From Craspedostauros australis (taxonomy: Eukaryota; Bacillariophyta; Bacillariophyceae; Mastogloiales; Achnanthaceae): 64,000 nt of DNA. Of this stretch, positions 10,725 through 20,746 are shown one piece after another. The translations under genes were made by a program, and so were the position numbers. Under the pieces are notes generated by a model. The model was not told the DNA's origin. It was given only the letters and a program-made list of their open reading frames with translations, and searched no databases. Location: NCBI GenBank assembly GCA_026770025.1, contig JAMXDE010000069.1:124001-188000 (forward strand), read 5' to 3'. The first letter of the stretch is position 1, and the number at the start of each line of letters is the position of its first letter.

Positions 10725-11900
10725 TCACTGCGATTCCGCAATGATCTCGCGCACGCGCTGCACAATCTGCGTGCCCCACACCATCGCACCACTCCCATCA
10801 GGATGCAGCTGATCCGACATATACCGCAAGGCTTGCGTTTCAGGATCGCGAAAGATCGGCGTCGCATCAAAATACTCCACGTTGTGTTGCGTCGCGGCGT
10901 AACATTGCAATCGCCGATTCATCGTGTCGATCATCGATGTGAACTTGGAGTGGCGCGGAATGACAGAATTGATGACAATGCGCGCGTTGGGTTGCAGTTC
11001 ACGCAGCCGTTCGACGATGGCGATGTTGCCGGCCGTGGGTGCCTCGGAGGTGCAGCGTTCTCTACCCAAGTCGTTGGTTCCGATCAAGACCCAGAGCACC
11101 TTGGTCTGCAGACCTTGCAGCTGGTCGTGATCGAGACGGTACAGGAGATTGGAGCACTGTTGATGTATTATCGGCGCGTATGCAAAGATACGTATGAGAA
11201 AATGTGAGGTCCTGTGTGTCTTGATGAGATACATTGAGGCACATGGATTACCTCTTGTAGCAGCAGACAGGCAATCCAAATGTCCACATGTCCACAACAA
11301 ACTCACCGTATCCCCCGAAATCCCCAACGGAACACCATCAATTGCACCGCCACCGGCCTTGGTAAACAAGTGTTTAAAGACCTTGGCATTCTCCTCGCGC
11401 CTGCGAAGCGGAAGATGCATGGCCGTCCCCAACCAATGCTCCGTGATGGAATCGCCCAGCAGAATGACATCGACCTGACCCAAAGTTTGCTTGGCTTGCA
11501 AGGCGACACCTTTCATGGCATCGAAGGCGATATTCCATTGCTCGATCCGATCCTGACGTTCTCGGCCGATGGTGGGATTGATGCATTGGCATGTTTTGCC
11601 ATCGGCACACAGTCGCAGCTGCGGATCAGATCGGAACGGTGCCATGAACTCTGCGATGCTTTGGCCGAATTGCTCCTTTTCGCAGGTCTCAACTGCGGCC
11701 GATCTCGTCACAGCATCGACATCATGCAAGGGTCTCGTGGCGAACACACCGCAGATGACGATCAGCACCATCGCACCCACGAATACCAAACGACGTTGTT
11801 CGCTCTTCTTGTGCACAGCACCATCATCATCTCCTTCAAGTCCCATGTGATGCGCTTGGCTGTCTCCATCCTTCTTGCGGCGTCTGCTGAATTGATTCAT
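10725..11900 (-). CDS. SGNH/GDSL hydrolase paralogue A, type II membrane protein
   Basis: Predicted esterase or acyl-hydrolase of the SGNH superfamily, resembling the platelet-activating-factor acetylhydrolase 1b/GDSL group. Exon 1 (11307-11900) encodes a basic N-tail, one membrane anchor (FVGAMVLIVICGVF) and a Cys-containing lumenal stem (CADGKTCQCINPT). The nucleophile block ILLGDSITEHWLG comes next. Exon 2 (10725-11156) encodes CSNLLYRLDHDQL, the GTNDLG block and DQLHPDG, which supplies the catalytic Asp and His. The intron (11157-11306, gtgagt...cag) is phase 0. The spliced product is 341 aa. The intron itself is 150 bp and stop-free, so an unspliced form would be 391 aa. Paralogues B, C and D share the same intron position. 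Confidence 0.88.
   Translation of the reverse strand: MNQFSRRRKKDGDSQAHHMGLEGDDDGAVHKKSEQRRLVFVGAMVLIVICGVFATRPLHDVDAVTRSAAVETCEKEQFGQSIAEFMAPFRSDPQLRLCADGKTCQCINPTIGRERQDRIEQWNIAFDAMKGVALQAKQTLGQVDVILLGDSITEHWLGTAMHLPLRRREENAKVFKHLFTKAGGGAIDGVPLGISGDTVSLLWTCGHLDCLSAATRGNPCASMYLIKTHRTSHFLIRIFAYAPIIHQQCSNLLYRLDHDQLQGLQTKVLWVLIGTNDLGRERCTSEAPTAGNIAIVERLRELQPNARIVINSVIPRHSKFTSMIDTMNRRLQCYAATQHNVEYFDATPIFRDPETQALRYMSDQLHPDGSGAMVWGTQIVQRVREIIAESQ
11157..11306 (-). other. In-frame, stop-free intron of SGNH paralogue A
   Basis: The donor gtgagt starts at 11306 and the acceptor caacag ends at 11157. Length is 150 bp (50 codons) and open in the coding frame. The encoded insert does not resemble the family, and the three paralogues splice at the same point, so it is best read as an intron; retention would still be translatable. 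Confidence 0.85.
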
Positions 11901-12015
11901 CGTTGGAGAGCAGGGTGTACTGAGAGCGTTGCTGCTTCAGCGTGTTATGCTGCGCAGTGTTGAGGTTGTATGAAGTGAAGCACCCGTATGGTATTATACG
12001 TGTATGGTATGTGTA

Positions 12016-12043
12016 TGATGTGATGTGATGTGATGTGATGTGA
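12016..12043 (-). repeat. (GATGT)n array upstream of SGNH A
   Basis: Read on the gene's strand it is a (TCACA)n tract like that at 9956-9982, about 120 bp before the ATG of SGNH A. Confidence 0.9.
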
Positions 12044-12120
12044 AGTGTGGACATTCTGTCTGCGAAGTGGCGGCGGTTGGTCAGGTGATGAGAACAGGCT
12101 GCTGTTGTCGTTCCCAGCAG

Positions 12121-12348
12121 ACGAATCTGCCGAAATCGTATCTTCGTCTGCAGGCTTACAATTGAGTCTAGAGAGTCACGCGACAAGCGACGCGTCCACT
12201 ACAACGGGCCATAAACACTACGACGCTTGCTCTGTCGCATCCGTTTGGAGGTCTCTCGTGTTATAAGACGATGTTTGAGTTGATGCATTTTCCATTGGCA
12301 GAGATGATCCGTGCTCTAACACTTGCGCATGTTCTAAACTTTGGCTGA
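12121..12348 (+). repeat. Dispersed repeat, copy 1 (about 228 bp)
   Basis: Begins acgaatctgccgaaatcgta and ends actttggctga. A second copy in the same orientation lies at 24429-24655. By eye the two agree at well over 80% of positions with only small indels. Copy 1 lies about 220 bp upstream of SGNH A. No terminal inverted repeat or flanking duplication was seen. Read on the minus strand, both copies can encode a short similar peptide (SRDSLDS-VSLQ-KIRFRQIRL). Confidence 0.9.
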
Positions 12349-13423
12349 GCGTCAGTGTCCAAAACCACCTACACTGGGCATGGACAAAGACACTCATGAT
12401 CGGGCGTTGCACCACAGCCACCCAATCTGCAGATCATCTGGTTCACTCAATGGATCAACCGAGCATTGAAAAGAGAGCAGAGCAGCCAGCAGAAAACAGA
12501 GAGCAGGGCATCTGGCCACTGCTGCTGAGCCAGAAGAGAGTATCAGGCAGGCAACCAGTGGAGCTCATCTACGACTACTCTGACTTTGGCCTTGGGCGAC
12601 GCGCACAAATACGACGATGTCGACAAGGAAACTGGAGTGCCTCCTGTCCCTTCTCCTCACCTCTGACAGAAACATACACAGTGAAGGATGTTGCCATTGC
12701 TCTCGCAAGACTGGTGCGTGCGCTGGTGCTCGTGAGGCAATAGTGTTGGGACGATTGTTTCTACATGTGCTGCTCTCTTCGCTCATTATAAAATATTATT
12801 GATGTTATCAAATCATTCCATGGCAATACTCGGGCCAAGGTTCGATCTGATCTACTCGAAAGAAGAGGTCATGGGACAGCACATGACCATTCGCGGTTTA
12901 GACTCCAATGTGGACATGGGCAAGACGACACAGCCTCTTGTGCAGACGGCTGTAATCCGTTTTCCTTTCGGACTTTCATGCGGTTGATACCGGTAGGCAG
13001 ACACTTCGTCGCCGGTCGTCTCCGTGCACAAGATACGTCGCCTCTATGGATGTCAGGAACAGGCTCACTCCCGGATAAACATGCAAATACAAATGCAGAT
13101 GCAATGGGGAGGGGGATTTGCGAGATGGATCACTGTTCATTTCATTTGATTTGTGGTGGTTGGGGTTGGTTCGATTGCGTAGCGTTTCAATTGATCGGGG
13201 TGAGGGTGGTTGTGTTGAATATGGATGTGTGGATGTGAGTATGGCACAGGCTCTGAACGCCGACAGCCCCAAGTGGTTGGTTGGTTTTCGCGTGCCTCAC
13301 CGTCCTCTCAACAGCTGAGGATCGGCAGTTGCAGCTGCGCGTTGGACTTGGAAGAGAGGTGTCGGATGCTGTCATTTGTCGCTATACCCACACAGCGGTT
13401 GATGAATGGATCATGCGTTGTGT

Positions 13424-16400
13424 TTACGAAGAAGTGCATGCACCTGAGTTGACGGTGGGGCAGTCGGTGATCGGGTTGGAGATGGTGTAGGTCTGACCAG
13501 GGTCGCCGACGCACATGTCGGTGGCGACACAGTCCTTGCAACTGTCGCTGGTCATGCAGACGCCGTCCGCGATGACGAGGTCATCAACCGCAGTGTTGGC
13601 ACTTGCGGCGCCGTTGCAGCTGTCGACGGACATACAGGCGCCCACTCCAATGTTGAGGCTTCCTGCGGTCTTTCCTGGTCCGCTGTGGACGGCCTCGCAC
13701 GAGCGCTGTCCCTGGCATCCCTCCTCCTGCACGATGATATCGGCAAGAACTGGTGTGACGACCATCATTGGCTGCTCCACACGCTCACCCATGCCCTTGC
13801 AGCTGTCCACACCGTTGCATGCGGCGCGTTCAATGCGGATGTTTCCGTAGATGTTCCTTCCCAGGTCTTCACAGCCGTTGGAGTTGGTGCAGGCTGCTGG
13901 TCCGATGATGGTGTGACCAGTGATGGCATCGGGGTTGGGTGGCGCAGAGTAGCTGCCAAGGCCAGTGCAGGAATTCATACCGAGACAGCTGCCGAGGATG
14001 ATGGCGTCGGCGCCAAGATTCGTGCAGGACATCGTTCCGGAGCACGAGTCTGGAGTGATGGTGATGACACCTGCGCCTCCTGATATGCTACAAGCACCGG
14101 ATTGGCAGCACGAAGACCCACACGGTGTGACGAGCTGGGTTACAGTTCCAGTCAAGATAATGCCACTGCCCTCAAGGGCGCCAAGGATGGCGGTGATGGC
14201 ACTTGGGTCGTTCTTGATGGTGTCGAAGCGTCTTTGGGCGACTTCGTAGGTGATCGATCCGCCATCTTCGCATCCGAAGATACTCTTGACGAGTCTGTCC
14301 TTGTTATCAGGGAGCGATTCGATGGCGTTCACGAAATTGCTGCACACGCCCATGTCGTCGTCGCAGAGCACCACCGGTGCATCCGTGAACCCGCCATCCA
14401 CATCACCAGGAGTTGTAAGGCAGATCGACTGCAGCGTAGTCTTGTTGATGGTTGGAGCATCGGTTGGATTGATGGTGGGTCCGTCGGATGGAAGGACACT
14501 TGGGATGTTGGACGGACCCTGGGATGGGAGCACGGATGGCAGGTCGGATGGACTTGTGGTCGGTGTGCGGGTTGGGCCCAGGGACGGGAGCTCGGACGGA
14601 AGGACGGACGGGACGTCGCTCATGAGCGGAGTTGGGGCGAAGGTGGGGCACTCTGTTGGGCGATCGGCTCTGCTGACGCAGAAGCTTGAGACAGCAGCAC
14701 CGGTGGGGTTGCCCATGGTGTCCTTGGGGCACGCAAGGGCTGCGTTGCTGATGACGTACACCTGGTTGAGCGGGCTGGGGCAGTTGTCAATGACGCATCC
14801 CTTGCAGGTTTCGGTTCCGGAACATGCATCAGCCTCGACGACCACGTCTGTGGTCATGAGGTCACTGTTGGCCAAGTTTTCGCAGGCGTTGTTGCCAACG
14901 CAGGCTCCGTCCTCGATGCTGAGACTTCCGCCGATCTTGGCACCTCCTGAGCTGGAGGAGTGGGCTCTGTTGCACGACTTGGCGTTGTTGCAGGCGTTTC
15001 GGCCGATGTTGATATTGGCTACGACGCGTCCCGCCGTCGTCTGCAGTAGACGCGTTCCAACACCGTCACATGCGTTCGTTCCAACACAAGCTCCGTTCTG
15101 TACAATCACATCGCCGTAGGAATTAAACCCAAGCAACGTGCAAGACTGAACGGTGGTGCAGGCCACTTCACCAACGAAGGTGACTCCAGATGCCACCACC
15201 GTGCTGTCATTTGCGTTCATACTGGTACATGCAATTAGTCCGGTGCAGGAAGATTGAAGGATGATAGCATTCGGGCCCATGCCCCCGCACGAGGAAAGTC
15301 CAACGCATGAGTTAAGCGCGACCGTCATATAGGTGCCGTCGGAAGTAGAGGTACAGTCACTATTGGTGGCGCAGCAAGTTGCGCCCGGAATACTGTCGCA
15401 TGTCGCCATTATCGAGTTCCCCCCCACTGCGGTGACGAATTGGGTTCCGGCGGAGAAGGCCATCTCGAGCTGCTGGGAGAGGTCTGGATTGGAAGCGAAT
15501 CTGTTGAACAGAGTGCGGGATGCTCCCTCGCTGGTACCGTCTCCAGCGCACGCGAAGAATGTCTGAAGATCCGGGAGGCCGCGGACGGCAAGGATGGCCT
15601 GGCGACACGAGGCCTTGTCCCTGTTGCAAATCAACGTCTTGATGTCTCCCACAGTCGCGCCTCCGCTGTCATCAGGATTGCAGATGGTGATGATGGTGGC
15701 GTCGAACGCGGTTGGTGCGGAGGTCGGTGCGGAGGTCGGTGCGGAAGTTGGGGCAGATGTCGGTGCCGAGGTCGGTGCGGAAGTTGGTCCCGATGTTGGT
15801 GCCGAAGTGGGTGCGGATGTTGGTCCCGATGTCGGTGCCGAAGTGGGTGCGGATGTTGGTCCCGACGTGGGAGCCGAGGTTGGTGCGGATGTTGGTGCCG
15901 AAGTTGGGGCAGATGTCGGTGTCGAAGTTGGGGCAGATGTTGGTGCTGCGGTTGGTGCGGTTGGTGCCGAGGTTGGGGCGGATGTTGGTGCCGAAGTTGG
16001 AGCTGAGGTTGGGGCCGCTGTTGGCATGCCAGGTGTGGCGGTTGGAGCAGAAGTCGGTGCCGACGTAGGAGCGCTGGTTGGGGCAGACGTCGGTGCCGAT
16101 GTTGGAGCCGAAGTTGGGGCGCTGGTCGGTGCTGAAGTTGGTGCGGATGTTGGTGCTGATGTTGGGGCGCTAGTCGGTGCCGAAGTTGGAGCCGAAGTCG
16201 GTGCTGATGTTGGTGCCAAGGTTGGTGCTGATGTTGGGGCACTGGTTGGGGCCGAAGTCGGTGCTGAAGTCGGGACACTGGTTGGAGTCGGTGTTGGTGC
16301 CGCTGTTGGCATGCCAGGTGTGGCAGTTGGGGCACTGGTTGGAACTGACGTCGGTGCCGAAGTTGGAGCCGAGGTCGGTGCCGCCGTTGGCATGCCAGGG

Positions 16401-16630
16401 GTGGCCGTCGGGCTGCTGGTTGGCGCCTCCGTGTCCTTGTTATTTTTGTTGCCCTCCTTGTCTTGCTTGTCGCCGTCGCCATCGCCAGCCTTGAGGGTAC
16501 GGGTGGCTTGCATCATGACGTGAAGCTCTTCGGTCTGACCCACGGCTCTGCTGCCACGCAGCACGGCCTCCGTTGAGCCCACATGGGCGAGGAGGAGCGC
16601 GCTGAGGATGGCCGCCTTGATCTTGAACAT
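13424..16630 (-). CDS. Secreted PTSAPT-repeat, cysteine-repeat protein
   Basis: A 1,068-aa extracellular or cell-wall-type protein. Start at 16630 (MFKIKAAILSALLLAHVGSTEA) gives a signal peptide. After an acidic linker comes roughly 240 residues of PTSAPT/PTAAPT repeats, likely a glycosylated rod. Then come two homologous modules. Each opens with a unit of about 110 residues (ITICNPDD..., QSICLTTPGD...) and is followed by Cys-pair repeats of the form ACxGxxxC spaced about 30-40 residues apart, which suggests a repetitive beta-solenoid. A shorter PSxxPS linker separates the modules. Such PTSAPT proteins are typical of diatoms (established knowledge). Role in wall, adhesion or surface coat is inference. 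The leader on the minus strand is again AC-rich. Confidence 0.88.
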   Translation of the reverse strand: MFKIKAAILSALLLAHVGSTEAVLRGSRAVGQTEELHVMMQATRTLKAGDGDGDKQDKEGNKNNKDTEAPTSSPTATPGMPTAAPTSAPTSAPTSVPTSAPTATPGMPTAAPTPTPTSVPTSAPTSAPTSAPTSAPTLAPTSAPTSAPTSAPTSAPTSAPTSAPTSAPTSAPTSAPTSAPTSAPTSAPTSAPTSAPTATPGMPTAAPTSAPTSAPTSAPTSAPTAPTAAPTSAPTSTPTSAPTSAPTSAPTSAPTSGPTSAPTSAPTSGPTSAPTSAPTSGPTSAPTSAPTSAPTSAPTSAPTSAPTAFDATIITICNPDDSGGATVGDIKTLICNRDKASCRQAILAVRGLPDLQTFFACAGDGTSEGASRTLFNRFASNPDLSQQLEMAFSAGTQFVTAVGGNSIMATCDSIPGATCCATNSDCTSTSDGTYMTVALNSCVGLSSCGGMGPNAIILQSSCTGLIACTSMNANDSTVVASGVTFVGEVACTTVQSCTLLGFNSYGDVIVQNGACVGTNACDGVGTRLLQTTAGRVVANINIGRNACNNAKSCNRAHSSSSGGAKIGGSLSIEDGACVGNNACENLANSDLMTTDVVVEADACSGTETCKGCVIDNCPSPLNQVYVISNAALACPKDTMGNPTGAAVSSFCVSRADRPTECPTFAPTPLMSDVPSVLPSELPSLGPTRTPTTSPSDLPSVLPSQGPSNIPSVLPSDGPTINPTDAPTINKTTLQSICLTTPGDVDGGFTDAPVVLCDDDMGVCSNFVNAIESLPDNKDRLVKSIFGCEDGGSITYEVAQRRFDTIKNDPSAITAILGALEGSGIILTGTVTQLVTPCGSSCCQSGACSISGGAGVITITPDSCSGTMSCTNLGADAIILGSCLGMNSCTGLGSYSAPPNPDAITGHTIIGPAACTNSNGCEDLGRNIYGNIRIERAACNGVDSCKGMGERVEQPMMVVTPVLADIIVQEEGCQGQRSCEAVHSGPGKTAGSLNIGVGACMSVDSCNGAASANTAVDDLVIADGVCMTSDSCKDCVATDMCVGDPGQTYTISNPITDCPTVNSGACTSS
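15709..16432 (-). repeat. Coding minisatellite for PTSAPT repeats
   Basis: A tandem 12-bp-type array (plus-strand unit gttggtgcggat/gtcggtgccgag) encoding PTSAPT units. Three slightly longer units (PTATPGMPTAAPT) are interspersed, showing higher-order duplication. The array is likely to vary in length between alleles. Confidence 0.93.
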
Positions 16631-17666
16631 CTTGGCTGTTGTTTGGTGCCTGTATGAGGTAGGTAGCGAGGATTGGTGCATGTGGTGGAAGGGGAAGAGC
16701 AAGATTTGTGTCAGGAGTGGGTGGTGGGTCAGTTGTTGTGTGTTGTTTTCCGAACTTGGGGTTTTCATCATTTTCGGGATCCATCTCGGTCGTGGATGTG
16801 GTCACGAGTCATCGAGTCCCGATGGACACAGATCGCTGACGCACACCAACATCACTCAATTTGCGAACACAATGTGGTAACCACGAGGAGGGACGAGTTC
16901 CCATGCTTTCGTTGGACACTGGTCTGCAGAGCAGCGGGCATCGACTGCTTCCTTCGCAACGAGGTGCTGTTGCGGTGGTCGTGGCAATGAGCGCACCAGT
17001 AGACGAGGAGGGAGGCGTCGCGCACAAGACGGAAAGGCGTCCTTGTTGGCCAGTGGTCGTATTGCACCATAATCCCCATGGCCATTCATCACGCTGCGTC
17101 GTCCAGTGTGTATCACCGTGTCATGATGCAACGGCACCGTGCGCAGTGCTCTGTTTGAGTCTGCTTGCGTTGCACTCACCTCTCAGTTGCTGCTGTTGAT
17201 CGGTTGGCTGCTTTTGATCACTGTTTGTGATGCTCGGTTGGTTGGTTTGCTTGTGATCCTGCCGGTTTGTTAGTGCACCGGATTCTGTTGGGAAGCTCGT
17301 TTCTCTGTGCCGCAGAAGCGATTTCGGCTGAGACGAGCCGTTCTCATCGCACGCGATGTTGTTCCTTTTGGTTGATCTTGCTGGTGCTCAACCGAGGACG
17401 AGTCGCGCCAAAAATGGGAAGACAAGCGCCAAACATCAAACCGAAATTTGTCGTCGTCAGCCAGCCGGTGCAAAAAACGCAACGGCAGAGCCGGCCATCC
17501 ACAAAAACTCGAGCCAATCAATCTCACTCGGGTGAGTCGACATGTCCGCAAGGGAACATCAGAGAATCAAGTCGAAGTTCTCTCTCTCTCTCTCTTCGAT
17601 CCAGATTGCTCTCCAACTGATTGCATACTATTCTACTATTACTCATACAAACAACATGCCATCTTA
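16631..17666. other. Upstream region of the PTSAPT gene, no supported gene
   Basis: Open frames on both strands (for example 16861-17199, +) lack recognisable domains. A (CT)n run lies at 17579-17596. The transposon terminal repeat begins at 17667. Confidence 0.5.
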
Positions 17667-17701
17667 CAGTGGAGGTGGTTGTAAGGGTCATAATTTCATA
17701 A
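17667..17701 (+). repeat. Left terminal inverted repeat
   Basis: Pairs with 20712-20746 in inverted orientation with one mismatch in the third base. Confidence 0.93.
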
Positions 17702-18096
17702 TCTGGGCCTCTCGACCAATCATATCGCTCCATTTAGGGCACAAGATACCTTTCGGCTCCGCGTTGAATTGGGGGTCAACGTCGACATAACGTCAATCGA
17801 AATAATTATGAACTCATTGTCCGCGAATATGAACGCTCGTCGGAGACCGTTCATAATTTCATAATCTCTCTGACGAGTCGTGGTAGTCCAAAATTCGTTC
17901 TCAACGGCTGCATCGGAGCAAAACTTTGTGCTCGCGCCAAATTGATCCGATGTGCTCTACTGCATATTGATTATTCGTTCCCACCCGTTGCATCGCAACT
18001 GTCTGTTGCAATTTAACTCATTCTTTAGATGCACCTAGTGTACCTCTGTATTTATCATCTGATGAACTCCAGCGGATCATATCTTCCCCCACCATC

Positions 18097-18560
18097 ATGA
18101 CTTCCACCCTCCAGTATCATCGCTGGCACCAGGCTGCCTTGATTTCTGTCATCTTTGTCATTCTCAAGCATCTTGCTGCACAGCAGTGCCTCCTCATGTG
18201 TGCTGTGGCACACTACATCCTCGACACCATGCCAACAAGTGTGCGGAGGGGTCGGTACCTCAGCTCAAGCATCTTCCATCATCAAGCAATATCTTTCAGG
18301 TCTTTGATTTGAGAGTATGGTGACTCCATGGAGTTCTATGACTTCATTGGGCTTACCAGGCCATCGTTCGATCGATTGGCATAACTGCTATAGCCTGGCA
18401 TTGAAGCGTTGCCCATCGATCCATGAGACACGGCGCCACCACGACCATCATATATCCGCTGTTGTAAGTTTGACTACATCGATGTCACTGCCATTGCAAT
18501 GAAGTATCTGGCTTCCAAGTCAGAATTGAAGAACCGTTTCTGGTAGGATCTGCCTTTGTT
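18097..18560 (+). pseudogene. Degenerate transposase-like fragments
   Basis: Discontinuous frames carry EFYDFIGLTRPSFDRLA (about 18330-18380) and KFDYIDVTAIAMKYLASKSEL (about 18467-18530). These resemble the helix-rich N-terminal part of PIF/Harbinger-type transposases, where a similar phrase precedes the DDE core. Stops and frame changes interrupt them, and no DDE core could be found. The assignment is inference from two short stretches. Confidence 0.4.
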
Positions 18561-19479
18561 GGAAGGTTGGAAGAGATCTTGGAGGACGTAGGGAGCAATG
18601 GACATGGCATAGGCTGAAGTTGAGGCAATGGAAGAGCACTCTTGCGAAACAGGGACTATGGATGACAATTGTAACCTGACATATGAAGTGATGGCTCTTG
18701 AGAAGAAAGCAAAGGGCGATGTGGAATGCATCAACGATACCCAGAAGCAATGAAGGTGCGAGTGGGAAGCTACGATGGCCATTTGTATCATCAAAGCAAT
18801 AACAATGAGACGATTGGCAAGCAAACAATTGCGCTGAATGCTGCAATGGTTGGGATATGGACGTGGAGCGTTCAATGAATGAAGGAGTGGACACCAGCAG
18901 CACAGCCAATGGAGAAAGGAAGACAGAGGGAAGCAGGAAAGCGACGACACTTGGAGAGTAGTATGGAGATGAACTGCGGATGGCACGGAGCGACACATAT
19001 GTACACACAAACACATTCATCTGGTATATGGAAGTTGAAAACTGCACTTAGGCAAGACACATGTATTTGTGGGTTGTGTGAAGCAGCAAGAGATGTGCGA
19101 CACTGAAGCTGTGAATGTGTCAAAATACGACCCCATTCAGCGAGGTCGAGCATAATCCTGTCAATGTTGAATTGGACAACATGACCTTGTTAGGCATCTA
19201 TGTGGCATGTTGTCCATTAGGGTTAGATATATTTAGATAGCTCTTACAACACTAATACATGGCTTGTCCTCACTGTGGATGAGAATAATGCCGTCATTGT
19301 TGGTCGATATCAGACTGCGATGGTATCCAACAGAGTGGGTAGTGATGTTTTGACAGCTTCAGTGTTGCGTTGATTCCTCATGTTGTGGACGATTGGGCTC
19401 TGTTGTGCGTTTCCTCCCTTGTGCGTGTTGTGTCAAGTAGCACAGGGTTGTTTTTGGCATCCCTACACGTTCACGTCTA

Positions 19480-19495
19480 CATTCACGGCAACAGC
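19480..19495. repeat. Target-site duplication, left copy
   Basis: attcacggcaacagca, identical to 20392-20407. Confidence 0.88.
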
Positions 19496-20391
19496 AGCAG
19501 CAGCTTCGCCAGATCGACTGGCGTACATACAAGACGGCGCGACAATCCAAGATGAACCGTGGGTCCACGCGTTTCATCTCCAAGTGGGCCTCGGGCTTTG
19601 TGGGCATCAACCACAAACTTCATCAGACAGGCCAGCTGCAGTCGCCGAAATGCAAGTTCTGTGCCAGCGACGAGACCACTCAACACGTTCTCCGTTGCCC
19701 GGAGCATCAGGAAGCATGGGATGGGGCCACTTCTGGCCTCATCGATCGCATGGTTCAGATCGGGACCGCCCCAAGGTTGGTCCAGCGCATGCGGGTTGGT
19801 CTTGTGAGATGGAGAAGGAATGCACGATCCAACGACGCGCAAAGCAACATCGGGTGGTACCCCCTCATAATGGGGTTTATCCACGAGGACTGGGCTCTCC
19901 ATCAGGCCCACTGGATGATGACAAATGAGTGTTGCTACCCAGACGCCAATGCTTGGGCCCAAGAGATTGTACGATGGATTTGGAGAATCCCGTGGGAGGT
20001 ATGGCTGGCGTGGAATGCCAAAGTGCATGACGAAGAGATGCACCCCTCGGTCCAGGACCTGCGACGCAAGGTCCGCTGAATGATCCAGGGTGCGAGTTAG
20101 GATATGACCAAAGCGGAGATGCGTTTGTTCCGGGAGGGCCGACATATCGAACACGGCACCGAGGTTCAAATGCAACAGTGGGTGAACTCGATGATCGCCG
20201 TTCACGCGGCGGTGAGAGCGCGGCGACGATCGCGGTCGATGCACGCCAAGAGGCGGGCGTTGGCGGCTTGGTTGGGGCTATCATAGCAGACGACACACGA
20301 CAGCTCGCTCAAAGCACAGCCCTACGGGGCTTGCGGCGGCGAGGGGAAAGCCATATGGCACATTTCTAATGTAATCCTTGAGTTGTTATTA
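19496..20391 (+). mobile_element. 5'-truncated LINE-like fragment flanked by a 16-bp target duplication
   Basis: The identical 16-mer attcacggcaacagca stands on both sides (19480-19495 and 20392-20407), as expected for LINE-type insertion. The inserted 0.9 kb keeps only the C-terminal end of a reverse-transcriptase polyprotein: IDWRTYKTARQSKM, a Cys/His knuckle (CKFCASDETTQHVLRCPEH) and a Trp-rich tail. In-frame stops at 20077-20079 and near 20098 separate this from a last piece (20104-20286, FREGRHIEHG...). The 3' end is not a poly(A) tail. It is inserted inside the older TIR transposon, so it is the younger of the two. Confidence 0.75.
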
Positions 20392-20407
20392 TTCACGGCA
20401 ACAGCAA
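20392..20407. repeat. Target-site duplication, right copy
   Basis: attcacggcaacagca, identical to 19480-19495. Confidence 0.88.
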
Positions 20408-20711
20408 CACTGCAAATACTTCGCAGCATAATATTATTTAATACAATGGAGCACAGTGACTCATCCTATGGTATAATAATATACTATACTCCCCACAACA
20501 TAATAGGATGAACTTGACGCTTATCTTAGCAATCCGCAAGTGATGACAAGATAACCCTGAATGGGGTCACACAAGGAAAGTGGTCGTGGAGAGAAATGCT
20601 AATGCATGGAAGGAATCAATGGATTGACGGGCACTGATTTAGTCTTGGGGGCAGATTTGGATACGGGACTGATGGTCGTGACTTGAAATCGGGGTGAACG
20701 AGGCTGACGGG

Positions 20712-20746
20712 TTATGAAATTATGACCCTTACAACCACCTCCAGTG
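20712..20746 (-). repeat. Right terminal inverted repeat
   Basis: Inverted partner of 17667-17701. Its outer end reads CACTGGAGGTGG on the minus strand. Confidence 0.93.

Larger units (their letters stand above)
11901..13423. other. Intergenic region with dispersed repeat copy 1
   Basis: Contains a (GATGT)n array at 12016-12043 about 120 bp upstream of SGNH A, the dispersed repeat at 12121-12348 (listed separately), and otherwise only short frames without recognisable domains. Confidence 0.55.
17667..20746. mobile_element. Decayed TIR DNA transposon, 3.08 kb
   Basis: The ends are near-perfect inverted repeats of 35 bp (17667-17701 and 20712-20746), differing at one base; they begin CA(G/C)TGGAGGTGG and continue TTGTAAGGGTCATAATTTC. 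The subterminal sequence tcataatttcataatct recurs at 17851-17867. No clear target duplication is visible (tta on the left, cga on the right). The interior holds only short transposase-like fragments (about 18100-18560), and a LINE piece is nested at 19496-20391. Without the nested piece the element is about 2.17 kb. The superfamily is uncertain: the fragments suggest PIF/Harbinger, while the CACTG-like terminus would also suit others. Confidence 0.78.

Noticed and set aside
10725-11900. Reading SGNH A as a single 391-aa exon
   Set aside because: The 50-residue insert does not resemble the family, and three paralogues are interrupted at the same point by introns with stops or longer length.
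15594-16523. A plus-strand frame of GAEVGADVGAEVG repeats
   Set aside because: It is the antisense of the PTSAPT minisatellite. The sense strand has the signal peptide and flanking Cys domains.
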